Positions 5,575 through 10,873 of a stretch of DNA of 10,873 nt are shown here, piece by piece; the first letter of the stretch is position 1, and the number at the start of each line of letters is the position of its first letter. The stretch covers positions 1 to 10,873 of the forward strand of contig DASPTU010000049.1 in the NCBI GenBank assembly GCA_035623255.1, in the 5' to 3' direction. The DNA comes from JAFAGX01 sp035623255. GTDB lineage: Bacteria > Acidobacteriota > Terriglobia > Terriglobales > Acidobacteriaceae. The notes below the pieces were generated by a model. That model searched no databases, was not told the DNA's origin, and saw only the letters and a list, made by a program, of their open reading frames with translations. Both the position numbers and the translations under genes were made by a program.

Positions 5575-6393
5575 CTAATCTGTGTTGCTGATGTAAAGTA
5601 CGCCTCGCGAATCCCGCTGCACATGTATGGGTTCGTGCACCGGAGCGCCGACGAAGCGAACTCCCGGATCGAATCCGCTGTAATACAGCTGGGTGATGCG
5701 TTTCACATAATTGCGGGTTTCTCTGATGTGCGGGACCCCCGCACTTCTCGACACCGCTCCGGCTCCTGCGTTATAGGCAGCGAGCGTCAGCTTTACATCG
5801 CCACCGAAGCTTTCCATCAAGTGCTTCAAGTGGCGGACGCCAGCATCCACGTTCTGCTCCGGGTCAAAAGGATTCTGCACGTTTAGCTGGCGTGCGGTGT
5901 TCGGCATGAGTTGCATGAGCCCCATAGCCCCTTTGCGGGATACGGCATTCGGGTTAAAGTTCGACTCCACCTTGATCACGGCCCGGACCAGGTTGGGATC
6001 GACATTGTGCCGCTGTGCAGCCAGCTCGATGGCGTTATTGATATCCTGTTGCGCGAACACCCGGTTTACGTTCGACACATTGGCAGTTGCCGTTTCGTGC
6101 GCATCCAGATACTGATTCACCTCCGCCGCGGCAGAGCGCGCCGCGCGAACGTGTGCTGATGGAACCTGTTTCCAGCGGTGCTCGGTGACGCTCCAAAACG
6201 CTAGCGTATTGCGCGAGACGGCCTCGCTATTCCTGCTTGATGGCACGAACTCGTTAACGTAGACCACGTGTCCATCGTCGTCGGTGGTGGTAGTGATGAC
6301 TGACGCATGATCTTGCGCCTGGATGTAGACAGTGAAGGAAAGGATGGTCGTGCTTACGGCTGCCATCAGGGCGAGTTGCAGGCGCTTATGCAT
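5575..6393 (-). CDS. Lytic murein transglycosylase (SLT family)
   Basis: A 272-residue exported enzyme that cuts the MurNAc-GlcNAc bond of peptidoglycan with formation of 1,6-anhydro ends. The signal peptide is MHKRLQLALMAAVSTTILSF to about residue 26. A spacer of about 90 residues follows, with GHVVYVNEF (DUF4124-like beta turn). The SLT Goose-lysozyme-like domain then spans about 115-240: catalytic Glu 143 in KVESNFNPNAVS, then KGAMGLMQLMPNTA, then AAYNAGAGAV. The C-terminal tail has a second short RGVLYISN motif like the N-terminal HVVYVNEF. The frame stays open upstream to a TTG at 6417, which has GGAGGG only two to three bases before it. The ATG at 6393 is preferred because it starts a canonical signal peptide, though it has no clear ribosome binding site. 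It is the first gene of the minus-strand unit. Confidence 0.92.
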   Translation of the reverse strand: MHKRLQLALMAAVSTTILSFTVYIQAQDHASVITTTTDDDGHVVYVNEFVPSSRNSEAVSRNTLAFWSVTEHRWKQVPSAHVRAARSAAAEVNQYLDAHETATANVSNVNRVFAQQDINNAIELAAQRHNVDPNLVRAVIKVESNFNPNAVSRKGAMGLMQLMPNTARQLNVQNPFDPEQNVDAGVRHLKHLMESFGGDVKLTLAAYNAGAGAVSRSAGVPHIRETRNYVKRITQLYYSGFDPGVRFVGAPVHEPIHVQRDSRGVLYISNTD

Positions 6394-6475
6394 AACCAGG
6401 TCTTTACGCGGACACAAAACCCTCCGCGCCTACCTGCCCGGAACCTGACGGAGAATGCTAAACCAGAGTAGGTCG

Positions 6476-6504
6476 ATTATAGGCTGGCCTGCGGGGCGGA
6501 ACAA
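6476..6504 (-). promoter_or_regulatory. Sigma70-type promoter for the transglycosylase unit
   Basis: On the minus strand a perfect TATAAT -10 (6476-6481) is preceded, after a 17-bp spacer, by TTGTTC (6499-6504), which keeps the TTG of the -35 consensus. Transcription would start near 6469, giving an untranslated leader of about 75 nt before the ATG at 6393. The sequence 6418-6626 between the divergent genes shows no other clear element. For the oxygenase, a TATAGT at 6601-6606 lacks a -35 partner. Confidence 0.5.
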
Positions 6505-6626
6505 TCTGCCGGAAGGGAATAGAACCACCAAAGGTAATCAGTGCAAATCCTTGATGAGCGGTGTGTTATCAGTGGGTAACTAGAAGCCGTCAGGTCGCGC
6601 TATAGTAGGGTTCGCCGCAAAAACCA

Positions 6627-7742
6627 ATGCCTGAAACGGAAAGCTTGCAGCGACAGACGCCGGACTCCTCCATGCTGTTCGGCTTTTGGTACCGGGCTGT
6701 GCCCGGCGGCGAACTCCCCAGACGAACCCTCCAGAAGGCGATGTTGTTGGAAGTGCCAATGGTGATCGGACGCGATTCCCACGGCAAGCCCTTTGCCTTG
6801 CGGGATGCCTGTCCTCACCGAGGTATGCCCCTCTCGTATGGCCAATTTGATGGTCAACAGATCGAGTGCAGCTATCACGGCTGGCGGTTTGATGGCCACA
6901 CCGGACAGTGCCGCTTCATTCCGTCACTAACCTCCGATCAGAACTTGAAGATCGACCGGATTTATGCTGGCAGCTATGCATGTGAAGAGCAGGACGGCTA
7001 CATCTGGGTGTTCATACCCGAACCGTCGCCACAAGGTGCGGGTTTTACCAAAGTGGTCGAACCCACAATTCCGGTGCCGCGCGTACCCTCCTTCAGCGGG
7101 AGCTTCAAGATCGCACATCTGACGGCGGATCTGCCATGTAGTGTAGATCACGGCATCATCGGCCTGATGGACCCGGCCCACGGGCCGTTTGTGCATCAGG
7201 CGTGGTGGTGGCGGACTCGCCACAGTATCCATGAGAAGCAAAAGAACTTCGAGCCGATTCCCATGGGCTTTCGCATGAGTGCGCATACTCCCAGCACAAA
7301 CAGTGCCCCCTATAAGCTTCTCCGCCTGTACGCAGATGCCGATGCGATCACTACCACCATTGACTTTGTCCTACCCAACCAGCGCTACGAGACCATCGAG
7401 GCTGGCAAGTACTGGTTTGCAAGCCTGACCACCGTTACGCCTATTACCCGCAACCATTGCCGCATTGACGTGGTTGCAAAGTGGAACATCTTCCGCTGGT
7501 TGCCGTTCGGACCAGAGCTGCTGAAGTCTGTGTTTGCAAGGTTCGTCGAACAAGACCGGCGCACGATGGAGCAACAATCTGAAGGCTTGAAGCATAATCC
7601 GCATCTGATGCTGATCGATGATGCCGACCGTCCGGCAAAATGGTATTTCCACCTAAAATCGGCATATCAGGAAGGGAAGCGAACCGGACATGAGATGCAG
7701 CATCCCATGAGCGGGCCGGTGACTCTGAAGTGGAGAAGTTGA
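6627..7742 (+). CDS. Rieske [2Fe-2S] non-heme iron oxygenase, alpha subunit type
   Basis: A 371-residue cytoplasmic oxygenase. The Rieske domain covers about residues 18-130, with cluster ligands Cys 62 and His 64 (CPHRG) and Cys 81 and His 84 (CSYHGWRF). The catalytic domain has the mononuclear iron motif D-x2-H-x4-H as Asp 182, His 185 and His 190 in MDPAHGPFVH. The spacing fits ring-hydroxylating dioxygenases in which Asp 182 bridges electron flow between subunits. The DPAH-PF-H pattern, followed by a WWWR run, is closer to pheophorbide/chlorophyllide oxygenase and oxidative demethylase-like groups than to naphthalene-type dioxygenases. The third iron ligand is probably one of the Asp residues in LIDDADRP near residue 334. 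No beta subunit, ferredoxin or reductase gene is nearby, so electron partners must be encoded elsewhere. The substrate is unknown. The start is the first ATG, with no clear ribosome binding site. Confidence 0.9.
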   Translation: MPETESLQRQTPDSSMLFGFWYRAVPGGELPRRTLQKAMLLEVPMVIGRDSHGKPFALRDACPHRGMPLSYGQFDGQQIECSYHGWRFDGHTGQCRFIPSLTSDQNLKIDRIYAGSYACEEQDGYIWVFIPEPSPQGAGFTKVVEPTIPVPRVPSFSGSFKIAHLTADLPCSVDHGIIGLMDPAHGPFVHQAWWWRTRHSIHEKQKNFEPIPMGFRMSAHTPSTNSAPYKLLRLYADADAITTTIDFVLPNQRYETIEAGKYWFASLTTVTPITRNHCRIDVVAKWNIFRWLPFGPELLKSVFARFVEQDRRTMEQQSEGLKHNPHLMLIDDADRPAKWYFHLKSAYQEGKRTGHEMQHPMSGPVTLKWRS

Positions 7743-7749
7743 GGCGTTT

Positions 7750-7770
7750 AGCGGGCGCCTGAGCCCCGCT
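7750..7770. repeat. Small hairpin just after the oxygenase stop
   Basis: AGCGGG (7750-7755) and CCCGCT (7765-7770) form a 6-bp stem eight bases after the oxygenase stop. An alternative pairing uses AGGCG (7742-7746) with CGCCT (7756-7760). No T run follows, so it is at best a weak terminator. Confidence 0.3.
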
Positions 7771-7776
7771 GCCGAA

Positions 7777-7827
7777 ATCCTGAGCGACCCCGAGCCCGGC
7801 GTGCGCGGCGAGGGCGAGTCGAAGGAT
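7777..7827. repeat. REP-like imperfect hairpin repeat between convergent genes
   Basis: ATCCT (7777-7781), an internal loop GAG, and CGAC (7785-7788) pair with GTCG (7818-7821), A, and AGGAT (7823-7827). GC-rich inner arms (CCC with GGG, CCG with CGG) lie between. The ends, reading ATCCTGAGCGA and GAGTCGAAGGATCTC, match the style of dispersed intergenic repeats I recall from acidobacterial and other soil genomes. It fills most of the 109-bp gap between two convergent genes and may act as a transcript end or insulator for both. Confidence 0.55.
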
Positions 7828-7851
7828 CTCCTGCTAATCTAAAACAATCGG

Positions 7852-8217
7852 CTACTGCTCTTTTACCAGCCACTCCAGCGCTTCCTCGCGAGTCCTGAAC
7901 GTAGGTAGATCGCGCTGGGAAAAAACTTTGATGTGATCGTAGAAAATCTTCGGCAGCTTGTCCGGGCCCACCCAGGCCGACCTCTTAAGGTGCGGCCGGT
8001 CGAAGACCGCGGTTTCCTTCATTGTGGTCAGGGCTTCCCGGTCGAACTCTGCCCCGTTGAAGTCGGCAAGCAGCAGAAGCGAACCTTTAGGATGCCTGAT
8101 CACAAACTTGGGAACCAGTCCGGAAATTTTCTTAACTTCCGCTGCCGAGCAATTCGACAGATCGACCAACAGAATCTGCTTGCCCTGATACTCGATGAAC
8201 CGTATGCGGTCTTCCAT
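7852..8217 (-). CDS. Small SpoIIAA/STAS-like protein
   Basis: A 121-residue soluble protein with alternating strands and helices: IRFIEYQGKQILLVDLSN, then a helix with AAEVKKISGLV, then KGSLLLLADFNGAEFD, a helix, the core VGPDKLPKIFYDHIKVFSQRD, and the C-terminal FRTREEALEWLVKEQ. The LLVDLSNC plus REEALEWLV ending resembles the STAS/SpoIIAA-like family, whose members bind or act as regulatory partners and have no enzymatic motif. The conserved Ser for anti-anti-sigma phosphorylation is not evident, so a classical partner-switch role is not supported. AAGGTGAT (8224-8231) lies six bases before the ATG. The gene follows alaS by 48 bp in the same direction with no terminator between, so cotranscription is likely. 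Confidence 0.85.
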   Translation of the reverse strand: MEDRIRFIEYQGKQILLVDLSNCSAAEVKKISGLVPKFVIRHPKGSLLLLADFNGAEFDREALTTMKETAVFDRPHLKRSAWVGPDKLPKIFYDHIKVFSQRDLPTFRTREEALEWLVKEQ

Positions 8218-8265
8218 TACCAGATCACCTTAACTCGCTGGTAACACAACATCCCAAATGCGAAC

Positions 8266-10873
8266 TTAACTCAGCAGCGACGCAACCACCCCATAAGCCG
8301 CGTCCAGGGCGGAATCCAGAGCGCCGGGATCTTTGCCGCCAGCCTCTGCCAGATCAGGGCGGCCACCGCCTTTGCCCCCGACCTTCTGCGCCACCGGCCC
8401 GATCACTTTACCCGCCTGGATGCGGCCCGTCAGATCCTTGGTGACGCCAACGATCAGCGAGACGTTGCCGTTTGTGGTCGAGCCGAGCACGACGACGCCA
8501 GAACCAAGTTTATCTCGAAGCTGGTCGACGAGCGTGCGCATTTGCGGGCGGTCGAGATTGTCAACTCGATGGGCGAGCACCTTGACGCCGTGGACGTCCT
8601 TGATTTTCTCATTCACCGAGGCGACTGATGAGGAAGCCGACTTCATCCGCGCCTGATCGAGTTCGCGCTGGAGGCGCTTGATTTCCGAGTCTTTCTTTTC
8701 GAGTTCCAGCCTCAGCGCTACAGCAGGAGAAATCTCGGTGGGCTCCGCACGTTCACCGGGTGCCCCATCTTTGCGCGTTCTTTGCGCAGAAGTAGGACTG
8801 ACGAAGCTGGATACCACGCTCTCCAATTCATGATCTCTCTGAAAATGGTGCAGCGAGCCTTCGCCGGTCACGGCTTCCACGCGCCGCACGCCGGATGACA
8901 CACTGCCTTCTTTGAGAATCTTGATCAGGCCGATCTCGCCGGTCGCCGCAGTGTGAGTCCCGCCACAAAGTTCGGTCGAAAAGTCGCCCATGCGGATAAC
9001 GCGTACTCTATCGCCATATTTTTCGCCGAACAATGCCATGGCCTTGTATTCGTTGATGGCGACGTCGATTGGGACGTTTTCGATGACCTGCACTTTTTCG
9101 TTCCGCAAAACTTCTTTGTTGATCAGATCTTCGATGTCCTGCAGTTCTGCGTCTTCGACTGCGGTGAAATGGGAGAAATCAAAGCGCAGATGATTCGGTG
9201 CCACCAGCGATCCCGCCTGCTTCACGTGCTTGCCTAGAACTTCCCTGAGGCCCGCATGAAGCAGATGCGTGGCCGTGTGGTTGCGCATGGTGGCTTCGCG
9301 GATCTCGGCATGGACCTCGGCATCGACTTTGTCGCCCACACGAATCGGCTGCTTGGCGATGACTTGATGCGCGCGTACTCCCTGAATGGGGTAGTAGGTA
9401 CCCTTTACTTCCGCAACCACGGCGTTGAGTTCGTCGCTGTAGAGGACACCGCGGTCTCCTACCTGGCCGCCAGATTCTGCGTAGAACGGCGTGTGGTCGA
9501 GGATGATCTCGCCTTCGTATCCAGCCTCAAGTTGCTGCACACCGCGGCCGTTATGGATGATCGCCAGCACCTCGCAGTTTTCGGAGCGCGTCTGCCGATA
9601 TCCTTCAAATTCTGATTTCGGGAGTTGCTGGTAAGCTGGATTGGCCGTTTGCTTGGCCGCGCCTTTCCAGGAAGCACGTGCACGCTCGCGCTGCTCAGCC
9701 ATGGCGCGGTCAAAACCAGCTTGATCGAACTCAATGCCTTGATCTCGTGCGGCGTCTTGCATGAAGTCAAGCGGCATTCCGAATGTGTCGTAGAGTTTGA
9801 ATGCTTCAGCTCCCGCAAGCCTCTGCTTCGATTCTTTAAGCAGTTCCTCCAGCCGACGCAATCCGATATCCAATGTGTGCGCAAATCGTGTCTCTTCTGC
9901 CTGTATGGTTTTTGAGACTCGCTCCGCCGATTCTAGCAATTCGGGATATGCATCCTGCATCAGGTCGCGAACAGCAAACACCATTTGATAAAGGAACGGC
10001 TTGGTTTGCCCTAGCAGTCGTCCATGCGTGATGGCACGGCGAACGATCTTGCGGAGCACGTATCCGCGCCCTTCATTCGACGGCGCCACTCCGTCCGCAA
10101 TGAGAAATGTCGCCGACCTGGAGTGATCGGCGATCACGCGCAGGGAAGCTGCAGACTTGCGGCCTGAACCGTCTGTCGAGCTTCCCTCGACTTGACGGCC
10201 GGGGGCGGCCGTCGCCACGTGTTCCCTACCAGCTTGCGTGGGGATAGCCGCCCTCGGCTGTCCGGGCGAGCGTAGCTCGCCAGTCAATTCCGCAGCCCGC
10301 TTGATTAGCGGCGTGAACAAATCGGTGTCGAAAACCGAAATCTTTCCCTGCAAGACGGACGTCAGCCGCTCCAATCCCGCCCCGGTATCGATCGACGGCT
10401 TGGGTAGAGGATTGAGCTTGCCGCTGGCATCGCGGTCGAACTGCATGAACACCAGATTCCAGATCTCGACATAGCGCCCGCAATCGCACGCGAAGGCGCA
10501 ATCTGTGTGCCCCTGATCGGAAGCCGCCGGACCCATGTCATAGTGAATCTCGCTGCATGGACCGCAGGGGCCGGTATCGCCCATCTGCCAGAAATTGTCT
10601 TTCAGGCCGAATTCGAAGATTCGATTTTCCGGCACGCCCTGCCCCAGCCACAAGTCGTAAGCTTCCGCGTCCCGGGGCACCCCGCCTTCGCCGTTGAAAA
10701 TGGTCACGTACAGCTTGTCCTTCGAAATGCCGAACCACTGCGGCGAAGTGATCAGCTCCCACGCGTAGGCGATCGCATCTTTCTTGAAATAATCTCCGAA
10801 AGAGAAATTTCCCAGCATCTCGAAGAACGTGAGATGCCGGTTGGTGAAGCCGACATTCTCCAAATCGTTATGC
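8266..10873 (-). CDS. alaS: Alanine--tRNA ligase, 5' end beyond the window
   Basis: This enzyme charges tRNA-Ala with alanine and clears mis-acylated Ser/Gly-tRNA. The frame runs into the right edge: upstream of residue L-E-N-V-G the codons read H-N-D, the conserved HNDLENVG block, so the TTG at 10863 is an internal Leu and about 65 N-terminal residues are missing. Counting from that Leu, class II motif 2 (TFFEMLGNFSFGDYF) lies at about 11-25, GDTGPCGPCSEIHYD follows, then IDTGAGLERL. The editing domain has the zinc motif HTATH (529-533) and CGGTH (633-637). A coiled coil and the C-terminal DHHA1 domain with GGGRPDLAEAGG complete it. Two apparent in-frame inserts, at about residues 196-231 and near 8737-8793, make it longer than the usual 875-880 residues. 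All catalytic blocks remain intact. Confidence 0.96.
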   Translation of the reverse strand, partial: HNDLENVGFTNRHLTFFEMLGNFSFGDYFKKDAIAYAWELITSPQWFGISKDKLYVTIFNGEGGVPRDAEAYDLWLGQGVPENRIFEFGLKDNFWQMGDTGPCGPCSEIHYDMGPAASDQGHTDCAFACDCGRYVEIWNLVFMQFDRDASGKLNPLPKPSIDTGAGLERLTSVLQGKISVFDTDLFTPLIKRAAELTGELRSPGQPRAAIPTQAGREHVATAAPGRQVEGSSTDGSGRKSAASLRVIADHSRSATFLIADGVAPSNEGRGYVLRKIVRRAITHGRLLGQTKPFLYQMVFAVRDLMQDAYPELLESAERVSKTIQAEETRFAHTLDIGLRRLEELLKESKQRLAGAEAFKLYDTFGMPLDFMQDAARDQGIEFDQAGFDRAMAEQRERARASWKGAAKQTANPAYQQLPKSEFEGYRQTRSENCEVLAIIHNGRGVQQLEAGYEGEIILDHTPFYAESGGQVGDRGVLYSDELNAVVAEVKGTYYPIQGVRAHQVIAKQPIRVGDKVDAEVHAEIREATMRNHTATHLLHAGLREVLGKHVKQAGSLVAPNHLRFDFSHFTAVEDAELQDIEDLINKEVLRNEKVQVIENVPIDVAINEYKAMALFGEKYGDRVRVIRMGDFSTELCGGTHTAATGEIGLIKILKEGSVSSGVRRVEAVTGEGSLHHFQRDHELESVVSSFVSPTSAQRTRKDGAPGERAEPTEISPAVALRLELEKKDSEIKRLQRELDQARMKSASSSVASVNEKIKDVHGVKVLAHRVDNLDRPQMRTLVDQLRDKLGSGVVVLGSTTNGNVSLIVGVTKDLTGRIQAGKVIGPVAQKVGGKGGGRPDLAEAGGKDPGALDSALDAAYGVVASLLS
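8737..8793 (-). repeat. Apparent in-frame insert in alaS after the editing domain (about 19 codons)
   Basis: The residues between FVSP and EISPAVALRLE include RKDGAPGERAEPT, a Pro/Gly/Arg-rich stretch unlike the flanking helical sequence and not expected in AlaS at this linker. The DNA contains TGCGC (8772-8776) pairing with GCGCA (8784-8788), two TTTGCGC copies four bases apart, and GCAC/GTGC arms. The word RKDGAPG is one I recall from repeat-derived segments in acidobacterial proteins. Boundaries are estimated. Confidence 0.45.
10175..10281 (-). repeat. In-frame palindromic element in alaS (four consecutive hairpins)
   Basis: Four back-to-back hairpins: GTCGAG/CTCGAC (10175-10180 and 10186-10191), GACGGCCG/CGGCCGTC (10194-10201 and 10206-10213, GGGG loop), GGATAGCCG/CGGCTGTCC with one G-U (10242-10250 and 10255-10263), and GGCGAGC/GCTCGCC (10265-10271 and 10275-10281, three-base loop). 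CCACG/CGTGG (10215-10219 and 10237-10241) frames the middle. Translated in the alaS frame they give about 36 residues (ELRSPGQPRAAIP to EGSSTD) between AAELTG and SLRVIADHSRS, where AlaS normally has a short variable loop. Base pairing is read directly, and the insert status is inferred from the family layout. Confidence 0.75.

Noticed and set aside
6415..6417. TTG as the start of the transglycosylase
   Set aside because: Its GGAGGG is only two to three bases away, too close, while the ATG 24 bases later begins a canonical signal peptide. It remains possible.
10861..10863. TTG as the start of alaS
   Set aside because: The codons before it read His-Asn-Asp, the conserved HNDLENVG block of AlaS, so the gene continues past the right edge.
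1..10873. CRISPR array, transposase, prophage, toxin-antitoxin or defence genes
   Set aside because: No regularly spaced repeats and no coding sequence with such motifs on either strand. The only mobile-like features are short palindromic repeats and the tRNA remnant.

Overview
The window looks like chromosomal DNA from an acidobacterium (Acidobacteriota, Terriglobia / Koribacter-Sulfotelmatobacter type). This is inferred from several things: a signal-peptide protein resembling the acidobacterial DUF6599 group, an AMIN plus Amidase_3 amidase with a TPR-like N-terminus, moderately high GC, TTG starts, and palindromic repeat sequence both between genes and in frame inside a gene. I see no transposase, phage gene, CRISPR array or toxin-antitoxin pair. 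Almost every gene lies on the minus strand.

Layout from left to right. Bases 1-79 hold the apparent 3' tail of an unidentified plus-strand gene. It converges on a 63-aa minus-strand Cys/His-containing protein (81-272) that has a good ribosome binding site and a TATCCTAGGATA palindrome just upstream. At 392-430 is the 5' half of a tRNA-Thr(CGT) gene that stops matching right after the anticodon loop, so it is a tRNA remnant. A membrane-anchored small protein with a probable OB-like beta domain follows (548-979). Bases 980-1407 are free of convincing genes but contain several strong hairpins and a terminator-like stem, a candidate structured RNA.

Bases 1408-6393 carry four minus-strand genes that read like one transcription unit: lytic transglycosylase, then N-acetylmuramoyl-L-alanine amidase, then P-loop NTPase, then DUF6599-like protein. 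A TATAAT-type promoter lies at 6476-6504 and a terminator hairpin overlaps the last stop codon. The first two enzymes cut the glycan and the stem peptide of peptidoglycan respectively, so wall remodelling or cell separation is the likely theme. The other two have no known role here. Divergent from this unit, on the plus strand, is an orphan Rieske non-heme iron oxygenase (6627-7742).

The oxygenase converges on a small SpoIIAA/STAS-like protein (7852-8217), with a REP-like imperfect hairpin repeat between them. Upstream of that protein and probably cotranscribed with it is alaS (8266 to the right edge, 5' end missing). The most unusual observation in the window is inside alaS. A stretch of about 107 bp made of four consecutive perfect or near-perfect hairpins (10175-10281) is read in frame as about 36 extra residues in a loop of the aminoacylation domain. 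A second apparent in-frame insert of about 19 residues lies just after the editing domain. This resembles the Rickettsia palindromic element phenomenon, in which a mobile palindromic repeat is carried inside essential protein genes.

I do not see a wholly new multi-gene system. The items most worth checking are the in-frame repeats in alaS, the truncated tRNA, the structured intergenic region at about 1019-1221, and the hairpin elements between genes.
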